Shown: positions 1 through 6,389 of the stretch, piece by piece
How positions within the stretch are numbered: position 1 is the stretch's first letter
How the letters are laid out: the number at the start of each line of letters is the position of its first letter
Assembly (NCBI GenBank): GCA_964605205.1
Contig: CAZSBL010000103.1
Span: forward strand, 1-12,929
Direction of reading: 5' to 3'
DNA from: JAWVYT01 sp964605205
GTDB taxonomy: Bacteria; Gemmatimonadota; Gemmatimonadetes; Longimicrobiales; RSA9
DNA: 12,929 nucleotides
Position numbers and translations under genes: made by a program
Notes under the pieces: generated by a model
Told to the model about the DNA's origin: nothing
Databases searched by the model: none
The model's input: the letters and a program-made list of their open reading frames with translations, nothing else

Positions 1-344
1 GCCACGTTGTCGTAGATCGACTTCGGGAACGGGTTCGGCTTCTGGAAGACCATCCCGATCTTCCGCCGCACGTCCACCGGGTCCACTTCGGGGGCGTAGA
101 GGTCCCGGCCGTGATGGCGGACGGTGCCCTCGATCCGGGCGGCCGGTACCAGGTCGTTCATCCGGTTGAAACAGCGCAGCAGCGTGCTTTTCCCGCACCC
201 GGACGGGCCGATGAACGCCACCACCCGGTTCTGCGGGATCGTCAGCGTGATATCCTGCACCGCCGGGGTCTCGCCGTACCGGACCCAGAGGCCTTCCGTC
301 GACAGGACGGGCTCGCCGGGCGGCTTGATAATGGCCTTGCTCAT
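1..344 (-). CDS. pstB: Phosphate ABC transporter ATP-binding protein PstB (partial, C-terminus off the window)
   Basis: Cytoplasmic ATPase that powers high-affinity phosphate import through PstC/PstA. The first 114 residues are visible; the reading frame runs off the left edge. Walker A is GPSGCGKST at residues 46-54, followed by RCFNRMNDL, a PstB-typical stretch. The Q-loop lies in VFQKPNPFPKSIYDNV from about residue 99, which is diagnostic for PstB rather than other ABC ATPases. The ABC signature, Walker B and H-loop are beyond the edge. The ATG at 344 overlaps the pstA stop in an ATGA (341-344), and a GAGG lies just upstream in the end of pstA, so translation is probably coupled to pstA. 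A phoU gene commonly follows pstB in this kind of operon; whether it does here cannot be seen. Family assignment is near certain. Confidence 0.96.
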   Translation of the reverse strand, partial: MSKAIIKPPGEPVLSTEGLWVRYGETPAVQDITLTIPQNRVVAFIGPSGCGKSTLLRCFNRMNDLVPAARIEGTVRHHGRDLYAPEVDPVDVRRKIGMVFQKPNPFPKSIYDNV

Positions 345-1273
345 TCGCCTCGTTTCTGCTGGAATCGGTTCCGCAGCAGGATCGCCACGGCGTTCATGGT
401 CAGCAGCACGATGAGGAGCACCACGATCCCGCTTGCCGCCAGCTCGTGGAACTCGGCCTGCGGCCGGCTGATCCAGTCGTAGATCTGGATCGGCATCACG
501 GTGAACTCATCCAGCACCCCTTGCGGCAGGAAGGCCACGTACCCCACGGCCCCGATCACGATCAGCGGCGCCGTCTCCCCGATGGCTCGCGACAGGGCCA
601 GGATCGTCCCGGTCATGATCCCGGGGAACGCCATGGGGAGCACCTGCCGGCGCACCACCTGCCACCGGGTGGCGCCCAGGGCGTACGCCCCGAACCGGAT
701 GCTCGGCGGCACCGCCTTGATTGCCTCCTGGGCCGCGATGATGATCACCGGCAGGATCAGGAGCGCCAGCGTAGCCGAGCCCGCCAGGATGCTCCGTCCG
801 AAGCCGAAGAAGCGGACGAAGACGGCCAGCCCCAGGATCCCGTACACCACGCTCGGCACCGCCGCCAGATTCGAGATGTTGAGCTGGATGATCCGCCGCA
901 GCCGGTTGTTCGGCGCGTACTCCTCCAGCCAGATGGCGGTCCCGACGCCCAGCGGGAAGGAGATCACCGCGGTCAGCACCAGGACCCAGATCGAGCCGAT
1001 CACCGCCGGCCAGATCCCGGCCCGCTCGGTCAGCCGTGACGGGAACGAGATGACGAACTCCCACGACAGCCGCGGCAGCCCGTCCGTGATCAGGTCGAAG
1101 AGGAGCACGCCGAGCAGCGCCACGCCGAACAGGGTGGCCGTCATCGCCACGCCGGCGAAGATCTTGCCCTTGGTGTGCCGCCACTCGACGCGCGGCTCGT
1201 ACTCGGCCCGGTCCGTCAGGGCGGCGTCCGGCGCCCGGGTCGGCTCCGTGGGGCGCTGCCCGGCTCCGCTCAT
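341..1273 (-). CDS. pstA: Phosphate ABC transporter permease PstA
   Basis: Inner-membrane permease subunit that pairs with PstC to form the phosphate channel. It has 310 residues, slightly longer than usual because of a hydrophilic N-terminal tail of about 36 residues (rich in Pro, Arg and Glu) before the first helix. Hydrophobic segments follow at about 37-62, 88-118, 133-155, 164-182, 215-245 and 280-300. The cytoplasmic coupling (EAA-type) loop is seen at about 183-222, with the segment AYALGATRWQVVRRQVLP and then LSRAIGETAPLI, a hallmark of Pst permeases. The ATG at 1273 has GGGAGG seven bases upstream and overlaps the pstC stop (ATGA at 1270-1273). Its own stop overlaps the pstB start. 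It has no independent promoter that I can see and should be co-transcribed with pstS and pstC. Confidence 0.95.
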   Translation of the reverse strand: MSGAGQRPTEPTRAPDAALTDRAEYEPRVEWRHTKGKIFAGVAMTATLFGVALLGVLLFDLITDGLPRLSWEFVISFPSRLTERAGIWPAVIGSIWVLVLTAVISFPLGVGTAIWLEEYAPNNRLRRIIQLNISNLAAVPSVVYGILGLAVFVRFFGFGRSILAGSATLALLILPVIIIAAQEAIKAVPPSIRFGAYALGATRWQVVRRQVLPMAFPGIMTGTILALSRAIGETAPLIVIGAVGYVAFLPQGVLDEFTVMPIQIYDWISRPQAEFHELAASGIVVLLIVLLTMNAVAILLRNRFQQKRGE

Positions 1274-2193
1274 TCGTACGCCTCCCGGAACCTGCGCAGG
1301 ATCCGCAGGCTCAGGGCGTTCATGGCCAGCGTGATCACGAAGAGCAAGAGCCCCACGGCGAAGATCGTCTTGTACTCGATGCTGCCGTACGGCGTCTCGC
1401 CGCGGCTGACCTGGACGATGTACGCCGTCATGGTCTCGATGCTCGTGAACGGGTTCAACGTCAGCTTGGGCGTGGCGCCCGCCGCGATGGTCACGGCCAT
1501 GGTCTCGCCGATGGCGCGGGAGAGCGCCAGAATGAACGACGCCACCACCCCCGACAGCGCGGCGGGAAGCACCGTCCGGGTCGAGACCTCGTACTTGGTG
1601 GCGCCCACCGCGTACGCGCCCTGACGCAGCGAGTCCGGTACCGCGGTCAGGGCGTCCTCCGACAGCGACGAGACCATGGGGATGATCATGATCCCCACCA
1701 CGATACTCGCGCTGGCCGCGTTGAAGATGTTGGTCTCCGGTACCACCACCCGGATCAGCGGCGTCACGAAGGTCAACGCGAAGTAGCCGTAGACCACCGT
1801 GGGGATCCCCGCCAGGACCTCCAGCGCCGGCTTCACGATCCGCCGGACCCGCGAATGCGCGTACTCGCTCAGGAAGATGGCGATCAGGAGCCCGATGGGG
1901 AGCGCCACGATGGCCGCTCCGACGGCCACCAGCACCGACCCGGCCAGCAGCGGCAGCACGCCGAAGCTCTGGGGCTCGATCAGCGGCGCCCATCGAGTGC
2001 CCGTCAGGAACTCCCACGGGGAGACCTCGAGGAAGAAGCCAATGGCCTCCTCCACCAGGACCACCACGATCCCGACCGTGGTCAGGATGCTCACCAGGCT
2101 GAACAGCAGCAGGACGCCGCCGATGGCGCCTTCCGTCAGGCGCCGGCGGCGACGTCCCGCGGTGGCCCAGTGCGCTTCGTCAGTTGCCGGCAA
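1270..2193 (-). CDS. pstC: Phosphate ABC transporter permease PstC
   Basis: Second permease subunit of the Pst phosphate importer. From the chosen start it has 307 residues, normal for PstC. A basic cytoplasmic N-terminus with five consecutive Arg (14-18) precedes the first helix at about 23-48. Further membrane segments lie at about 76-108, 123-150, 160-175, 213-240 and 275-297. The coupling loop (SEDALTAVPDSLRQGAYAVGA) and the downstream LSRAIGETMAVTIAAG are characteristic. There is no ATG or GTG between the pstS stop region and the first helix. I chose the TTG at 2193, which overlaps the last 14 bases of pstS and keeps the Arg-rich tail. A longer frame opening at 2328 would lie almost wholly inside pstS and encodes Arg/Thr/Trp-rich non-PstC sequence. 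The stop overlaps pstA. The family is certain; the TTG start is an inference. Confidence 0.94.
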   Translation of the reverse strand: MPATDEAHWATAGRRRRRLTEGAIGGVLLLFSLVSILTTVGIVVVLVEEAIGFFLEVSPWEFLTGTRWAPLIEPQSFGVLPLLAGSVLVAVGAAIVALPIGLLIAIFLSEYAHSRVRRIVKPALEVLAGIPTVVYGYFALTFVTPLIRVVVPETNIFNAASASIVVGIMIIPMVSSLSEDALTAVPDSLRQGAYAVGATKYEVSTRTVLPAALSGVVASFILALSRAIGETMAVTIAAGATPKLTLNPFTSIETMTAYIVQVSRGETPYGSIEYKTIFAVGLLLFVITLAMNALSLRILRRFREAYE

Positions 2194-3115
2194 GCTCGTG
2201 TACCCGCTCCAGGTTCGTCTCGTACACCTCCGCCGCCAGCGGCACGTATCCCACCTGTGGGACCAGCTCCCCCGCGTTCTGCATGTAGTACTCGAGGAAC
2301 TGCTGCACCTCGGCCCGCTCCAGGGCACCGGCGTTCACGTAGATGAACATCGGCCGCGAAAGGGGCGAGTACTCGCCCGACGCGATCGCCTCGTACGTCG
2401 GGTCCACGCAGCCCACCCCGTCATCCACGGCCACCGCCTTCAGCTGGCCCGTGTTCTCGGCGTAGTAGGCGTAGCCGAAGTAGCCCAGGGCACCCGGGTC
2501 GCCAGCTACACCCTGCACCAGCACGTTGTCATCCTCGCTGGCCGTATAGTCCTGACGGCTCCGGTCCTCCTCGCCCATGATGGCCTCGGTGAAGTAGTCG
2601 AACGTGCCCGAGTCCGTGCCGGGGCCGTACAGCTTCAGCCCCTGGTTCGGCCACTCGCTCCGGATGTCCGACCACATCTGGACCGTGCTCCCAGGCTCCC
2701 ACACCCTGCGCAGCTCGTCCACCGTCAGGCAGCTCACGAACGTGTTGTCCGGGTTCACCACCACCGTGATCCCGTCCTTCGAGACCTCGAAGGCCTCGTA
2801 CTCCACTCCGTTCGCGGCGCACGTCTCCGCTTCCGTGGGCTTGATCGGCCGCGACGCGTCGCTGATCTCCGTCTCCCCCATGCAGAACCGCTTGAAACCG
2901 CCGCCCGTACCCGACTGGCTCACGGTCACACGCGTGCCCCGGCCCTCGGAAAGCATGAACTCCTCCGCCACCGCCTGCGTCACGGGGTACACGGTGCTCG
3001 AACCGTCCACCTGGATCCGACCGCCATCGCCGGCGTCACCGCCGCCGCACGCGGCGAACAGGACCGGGATCGCCAGCGCCGTCAGCACCGGCAGCACTCT
3101 CTTCATAGTAGGCAC
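2180..3115 (-). CDS. pstS: Phosphate-binding lipoprotein PstS
   Basis: Periplasmic phosphate receptor that delivers phosphate to PstCA. It has 311 residues. A lipoprotein signal follows the second Met: basic KR, hydrophobic core, then LFAAC with the lipidated Cys at 23 and a Gly-rich tether. Phosphate-binding loops are recognisable: DGSSTVYP (37-44), SQSGTGGGF (66-74), then ETEISDASRPI, and GTDSGTFDYF (166-175). Four further Cys (78, 99, 129, 236) match a PstS subgroup with FCxGE and TC/SCLT motifs and could form two disulfides. The GTG at 3115 is preferred because AGGAG lies eight bases upstream; the in-frame ATG at 3106 would leave a 17-base gap. It is the first gene of pstSCAB and lies directly behind two candidate Pho boxes. 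Family assignment is near certain. Confidence 0.96.
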   Translation of the reverse strand: MPTMKRVLPVLTALAIPVLFAACGGGDAGDGGRIQVDGSSTVYPVTQAVAEEFMLSEGRGTRVTVSQSGTGGGFKRFCMGETEISDASRPIKPTEAETCAANGVEYEAFEVSKDGITVVVNPDNTFVSCLTVDELRRVWEPGSTVQMWSDIRSEWPNQGLKLYGPGTDSGTFDYFTEAIMGEEDRSRQDYTASEDDNVLVQGVAGDPGALGYFGYAYYAENTGQLKAVAVDDGVGCVDPTYEAIASGEYSPLSRPMFIYVNAGALERAEVQQFLEYYMQNAGELVPQVGYVPLAAEVYETNLERVHELAGN

Positions 3116-3145
3116 GGTCTCATCTCCTCGAATGTCTCACTTTCG

Positions 3146-3163
3146 GTAACAGGCCGATGACAG
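3146..3163 (-). promoter_or_regulatory. Candidate Pho box, proximal to pstS
   Basis: On the minus strand, reading toward pstS, CTGTCAT (3163-3157) and CTGTTAC (3152-3146) repeat with exactly 11 bases between starts. CTGTCAT is the classical E. coli half-site for PhoB. The site ends about 30 bases before the pstS start. phoB lies in the same locus, so PhoB is the obvious ligand; binding is inferred. Confidence 0.7.
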
Positions 3164-3189
3164 AGTAGCCGGGGCCACCCCACCGGGGC

Positions 3190-3218
3190 GTCACGGCTAC
3201 GTAACAGAGCGGTAACAC
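3190..3218 (-). promoter_or_regulatory. Candidate Pho box, distal to pstS
   Basis: Three 7-base units on the minus strand, GTGTTAC (3218), CTGTTAC (3207) and CCGTGAC (3196), start exactly 11 bases apart. This array is in the same 11-base register as the proximal pair at 3163/3152 (44 bases from 3207 to 3163). A possible -10, TACTCT at 3167-3162, lies downstream of it. The array sits just after the stop of the STAS-like gene. Confidence 0.65.
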
Positions 3219-3221
3219 GGT

Positions 3222-3680
3222 CTAGTGCCGGCTCGGGGCCGTGGCCCACAGATCGTCCCGATCCGGGTCGAGGAAGATCAGCTCGTCGGGGTCGAGGAAC
3301 GCCCGGAGGGGATGCCACGGCATGCGCTCGGCGAGTGCGGGCTCGAGGTTGAGGACATCGATGGAGCGGTCGGCCCGTGCATGGACCCAGTCCAGGAGAC
3401 CGCGGGCGAGGGTCATGGCGGCTCCGGCGTCGACGGCCTGGAGGGTCGAGCATTCGATTCGGAGCCGGATGCTGTGCCGGTCGCCTCGGAGCTGTGCGGC
3501 GATGCCCCGGGCCATGGCGGCGTCGAGGGATCCATCCAGGCGGACGCATAGCGAACGTCCCTGCGTGAACGTGGCGAATCCCGCCTTGGTATCGACGAAC
3601 CTGGTCACGCGCGCCGTCTCCGTGATTTCCGGGGCCCACCCCGCGGTGCCGGTGGCATCCCCACAGTTGCGTTTCTCCAT
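3222..3680 (-). CDS. STAS-like (anti-anti-sigma fold) protein between phoR and pstS
   Basis: A 152-residue soluble protein of unknown function. The stretch from about residue 43, CVRLDGSLDAAMARGIAAQL, then IRLRIECSTLQAVDAGAAM, then a long helix and IDVLNLEPALAERM, follows the strand/helix order of STAS domains as in SpoIIAA-like proteins. The position where such proteins carry a phosphorylatable Ser (usually DSSG) reads DAGA here, so kinase control of that residue looks absent. An acidic tail (DPDELIFLDPDRDD) follows the domain. The ATG at 3680 is used, although no good ribosome site precedes it. GTG at 3608, with GGAG nine bases upstream, would give 128 residues and keep the whole domain. 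The gene is in the same orientation as phoR (stop 75 bases before) and pstS (106 bases after). STAS assignment is by pattern only and moderate. Confidence 0.65.
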   Translation of the reverse strand: MEKRNCGDATGTAGWAPEITETARVTRFVDTKAGFATFTQGRSLCVRLDGSLDAAMARGIAAQLRGDRHSIRLRIECSTLQAVDAGAAMTLARGLLDWVHARADRSIDVLNLEPALAERMPWHPLRAFLDPDELIFLDPDRDDLWATAPSRH

Positions 3681-3719
3681 GAGGGTCGCGGGGGGGTGTG
3701 CGCGTTGGGCGACGCGGCT

Positions 3720-3737
3720 GTAACGACTCCGTAACCG
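3720..3737 (-). promoter_or_regulatory. Candidate Pho box upstream of the STAS-like gene
   Basis: Minus-strand units CGGTTAC (3737-3731) and TCGTTAC (3726-3720) start 11 bases apart, in the 75-base spacer between the phoR stop and the STAS-like gene. They match the units before phoB and pstS. No clear -10 follows, so it is weaker than the others. Its position argues that the STAS-like gene starts downstream at 3680 or 3608 and not at the upstream codons 3740 or 3752. Confidence 0.5.
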
Positions 3738-3755
3738 CATGCCGGCGCACAATCG

Positions 3756-5234
3756 TTACGCGACGGGGAGCCAGATCCGCAGGATGGTGCCCTTGCCGAG
3801 CTCGCTCCGTGCGTCCACACCTCCGCCCATGCTCTCGAGCAGGTGCCGGACGATGGAGAGGCCGAGCCCGGTGCCGCCCTCGGCCCTCGAGCGCGCGGGG
3901 TCAACGCGGTAGAAGCGCTCGAAGATCCGGCCGAGGGCGTCGCGCGGGATCCCGGTGCCGGTGTCGGCCACCTCCACCACCAGCCAGGGGCCCGTGTCCG
4001 CGTCGTCCGCGGGTCTCGATCGTACGGCGGCAGTTCGGGGCCCCGCCCCGGTGCGGGGCGCGGCCCCGTCACCGGGCTCCGTTTCCCGGAGCCGGGCCGA
4101 GACCCGGATCCGGCCCCCCTCGCCGGTATAGCGGAGCGCGTTGTCGTAGAGGTTGGAGAAGATCTGCTCGAGGGCGCGCCGGTCGGCGTGGGCCCGGGCG
4201 TCGGTCTCGCTCCCGGCATCGAAGGTCACGCCCTGGTCGGCGGCCCGGTCGGCGAAGGAGAGCCAGCAGGCATCGGCGGCCTTGATGACGTCAACGGGCT
4301 CGAGCTCCGGCTGCCAGCGTCCCACCTCGAGGCGGGACAGGTCCAGCAGGTCGTCCACGATCCGCTGGAGCCGCTCGGCGTTGCGGGCGATGGTGAGCAG
4401 GAACTGCTGCTCCTCCGACTCCGGGAGCCCGCCGCTCAGCAGCGTTTCGGTATAGCCGCGAATGGAGGTGAGGGGCGTCTTCAACTCGTGGCTCGCGTTG
4501 GCCACGAAGTCGCGGCGGACCTCCTCGAGACGGCGGAGGTCCGTCAGGTCCACGAAGGTGGCCGCGGCCCCGCCGCCCTGCTGCGGGCTGACGGAGACGA
4601 GGATCCGCTGCTCGTCGATCACCACCTCGGCGGACTCGGTGGCGTGCCCCTCGGCGCCGGCCTCCATGATCTTCCGGAGCTCGGCGTTGCGGAACAGGGC
4701 GCCCACGGGGCTGCCCACGGCGTCTTCCGGGAGCCGCAGCAGCCGGCGGCTGGCCTGGTTCGCTCGGGTGACGCGACCCTCTGCGTCGACCTGGATGATC
4801 CCCTCGGAGACGGCCTCCACGAGCCCGGACAGCTCGGACCGCTCCCGGAGCTCCCGGTCGTGTCGGTCCCGGAGCTCACTGGCGGCCCGGCTGATGCCCC
4901 GGGACACATCACGGATCTCGGCCACCGGCGTGTCCTGCTCGGCGTCCACGTCCTCGTCGGCGAGCCGCTCCGCCACGGCCCGCATCCGCCGCAGTGGCTT
5001 CACGATGAGCCGGGCGATGATCGCGCTGACCACCACCGCGATGATCGTGATGATCGTGCCGGTCAGCGCCACCACCCGCACGCCGCTCTCCACCGCGCGG
5101 TCCGCGGTCAGGCCCGGGACGGTGGTCAGAGCGCCCCGGATGGCGCCGCCCACGGAGAGGGAAGCGATGAGGAAGCCGGCCGCGACCACCGCACCCACGG
5201 CCAGGGGGAGGAGAACCCGGAGGGGAATCCGCAT
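3756..5234 (-). CDS. phoR: Phosphate-regulon sensor histidine kinase PhoR
   Basis: Membrane sensor kinase of the phosphate response, partner of PhoB. It has 492 residues from the ATG at 5234. Order: membrane helix about 7-29, a short loop of about 22 residues, helix about 53-78, HAMP about 79-105, a PAS region about 135-235, then the H-box FVANASHELKTPLTSIRGY with phosphoacceptor His249. In the ATPase domain are the N-box (NLYDNALRYT, about 361-370), G1 (DTGTGIP), F-box (FERFYRVD) and G2 (GGTGLGLSI). The minimal extracytoplasmic loop is typical of PhoR, which reads transporter state instead of a periplasmic ligand. An unusual insertion of about 33 residues, rich in Gly, Ala, Pro and Arg (about 383-415), separates the N-box from G1. 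phoB stops one base before the ATG; a GTG at 5249 would overlap phoB by 14 bases. Confidence 0.93.
   Translation of the reverse strand: MRIPLRVLLPLAVGAVVAAGFLIASLSVGGAIRGALTTVPGLTADRAVESGVRVVALTGTIITIIAVVVSAIIARLIVKPLRRMRAVAERLADEDVDAEQDTPVAEIRDVSRGISRAASELRDRHDRELRERSELSGLVEAVSEGIIQVDAEGRVTRANQASRRLLRLPEDAVGSPVGALFRNAELRKIMEAGAEGHATESAEVVIDEQRILVSVSPQQGGGAAATFVDLTDLRRLEEVRRDFVANASHELKTPLTSIRGYTETLLSGGLPESEEQQFLLTIARNAERLQRIVDDLLDLSRLEVGRWQPELEPVDVIKAADACWLSFADRAADQGVTFDAGSETDARAHADRRALEQIFSNLYDNALRYTGEGGRIRVSARLRETEPGDGAAPRTGAGPRTAAVRSRPADDADTGPWLVVEVADTGTGIPRDALGRIFERFYRVDPARSRAEGGTGLGLSIVRHLLESMGGGVDARSELGKGTILRIWLPVA
4036..4068. repeat. Long imperfect hairpin inside phoR
   Basis: Arms 4036-4049 and 4055-4068 are complementary at 13 of 14 positions around the five-base loop GGTGC. 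The arms are almost pure G and C. This DNA encodes residues about 390-400 of PhoR, within the family-atypical insertion of the ATP-binding domain. Confidence 0.7.
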
Positions 5235-5235
5235 A

Positions 5236-5952
5236 TCAGTCCGGCTCACCGCTCCGGAACCGGTAGCCGAAGCCGCGTACCGTCTCGATCAGGTCACCGG
5301 CCTCGCCGAGCTTGGAACGGAGCCGCTGCACGTGCATGTCCACCGTCCGCGTCTCGATCTGGACGTGGATGTCCCACGCCGACTGGAGGAGCTGGCGTCG
5401 GCTCTGAACCCGCCCCTTCCGCTCCATCAGCGATGCCAGGAGCCGGAACTCGGTGGGCGTAAGGTCCACCGGCTCGTCGTCGAGGTGCACAGTCATGGCC
5501 GACAGGTCCATCGTGATGGGGCCACCCCGGAGCACCCGCCCCGAGCCCGCCACCGGCGGGGCCTGGACTCGCCGTAGCACCGCCCCGATCCGCAGCACCA
5601 GCTCCTGCGGGCTGAACGGCTTGGTGAGGTAGTCATCGGCGCCCAGCTCGAGGCCCTTGATCCGGTCGCTCTCCTCGCGTCGCGCCGTCAGCACCACCAC
5701 CGGCACCTCTTCCATCTCCGGCTGCCGACGCATCTCCTCCAGGATCTCGTAGCCGGAGAGCCCCGGGAGCATCAGGTCGAGAACCACCAGGTCCGGACGC
5801 TCGTTCCGCACGGCGTCCATGGCATCGTCCCCCGTGCTCACGGTACGGACCCGGTAGCCCTCCTTGGTCAGGTGGTACGCCACCAGCGCGGCAATGTCGC
5901 GCTCATCCTCGACCACCAGGATCTGTGCGGACGCCGTCTTGGTTTCCGCCAT
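5236..5952 (-). CDS. phoB: Phosphate-regulon response regulator PhoB (OmpR family)
   Basis: DNA-binding response regulator phosphorylated by PhoR; it should bind the 11-base-period repeats in this locus. It has 238 residues from ATG 5952. The receiver domain shows VVEDE with the acidic pair Glu15/Asp16, phosphoacceptor Asp59 in LVVLDLMLPG, LTAR (Thr89) and Lys111 in LTKPFSPQEL. After a linker comes a winged helix: LTPTEFRLLASLMERKGRVQ, TVDMHVQRLRSKLG and ETVRGFGYRF. An ATG at 5994, with GGAGG four bases away, would add 14 residues. I prefer 5952, which has GGGAG five bases upstream, because the likely -10 at 6016-6011 would put the RNA start near 6004 and remove most of the upstream ribosome site. 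PhoB versus another OmpR-family regulator is settled by the adjacent phoR and pst genes. Confidence 0.92.
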   Translation of the reverse strand: MAETKTASAQILVVEDERDIAALVAYHLTKEGYRVRTVSTGDDAMDAVRNERPDLVVLDLMLPGLSGYEILEEMRRQPEMEEVPVVVLTARREESDRIKGLELGADDYLTKPFSPQELVLRIGAVLRRVQAPPVAGSGRVLRGGPITMDLSAMTVHLDDEPVDLTPTEFRLLASLMERKGRVQSRRQLLQSAWDIHVQIETRTVDMHVQRLRSKLGEAGDLIETVRGFGYRFRSGEPD

Positions 5953-6010
5953 CCCCGCTCCCTTCTTCGCGGTCATCTCTGGAACGGATTTCATCGCTCC
6001 TCCCCCTCTG

Positions 6011-6016
6011 TAAATA
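6011..6016 (-). promoter_or_regulatory. Candidate -10 element of the phoB promoter
   Basis: TATTTA on the minus strand lies 10 bases beyond the last Pho-box unit (ending 6027), the usual geometry of PhoB-activated promoters, where the operator replaces the -35. Predicted RNA start is near 6004. Confidence 0.5.
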
Positions 6017-6026
6017 CCGGGGGCCC

Positions 6027-6066
6027 GTCATTGAACCGCAACGACAATGTAACGAGACGATCACGA
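6027..6066 (-). promoter_or_regulatory. Candidate four-unit Pho box upstream of phoB
   Basis: Minus-strand units TCGTGAT (6066), TCGTTAC (6055), TCGTTGC (6044) and CAATGAC (6033) start at an exact 11-base period; the last is the weakest match. They stand immediately before a TATTTA -10. This predicts positive autoregulation of phoBR by PhoB. The binding claim is inference from spacing, sequence and context. Confidence 0.7.
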
Positions 6067-6389
6067 CCCGGCAGTCGCGGGCCGGAAGTGGCCGACGATG
6101 CGCGGCGTCGGCTCACCGGTCACCGTCTCCATGGCGGTCACTGTCTTGCTGGCGTACCCCAGCGCCTGTACCCTGATATCGACGGTACCGGGCCGGTGGC
6201 AGCCAGTACCCACGCCGTCCGTGCCCTGCGTTTCTTTCATGTCGAAGGATGAGAGTGTCGTGTTACGCCAACCCGCGGCACAGGCAACATGAGCATACCG
6301 TCGGCGCTCCACCGGCGTACCACACGGAGCCCCGCCCGGCGGACCCCGGCCGGCCCCAACGTTTTCCGGCCCGCGGGCGTCATCTGGTC

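Larger units (their letters stand above)
5995..6389. other. Divergent intergenic region between phoB and the ECF sigma gene
   Basis: About 395 bases with no gene I can support. On the minus strand it carries the phoB Pho box and -10. On the plus strand a weak sigma70-like promoter can be read: TTGCTG at 6146-6151, a 17-base spacer and TACCCT at 6169-6174. This would give the sigma gene a leader of about 200 bases. I see no ECF-type GGAAC/CGTC pair at correct spacing, so autoregulation of the sigma factor is not evident. A minus-strand open frame of 83 codons (6061-6312, GTG start) has coding-like third positions but no ribosome site and no recognisable family, and its end runs into the Pho box. 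Confidence 0.5.

Noticed and set aside
1270..2328. A longer PstC starting at 2328
   Set aside because: The added 45 residues lie almost entirely within the pstS coding region in another frame and look nothing like PstC; the TTG at 2193 is the first plausible start.
3843..5462. A 539-codon plus-strand open frame antisense to phoR, and a similar one at 1799-3160 antisense to the pst genes
   Set aside because: They are shadows of genes with unmistakable domains; their translations are Gly/Arg/Asp/His- or Ser/Arg-rich without recognisable structure.
6260..6266. A lone GTGTTAC upstream of the sigma gene as a Pho box
   Set aside because: There is no second unit 11 bases to either side, so it is probably chance.
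6061..6312. An 83-codon minus-strand frame upstream of phoB
   Set aside because: Third-position bias is coding-like, but there is no ribosome site and no family, and its end overlaps the Pho box; not enough to call a gene.
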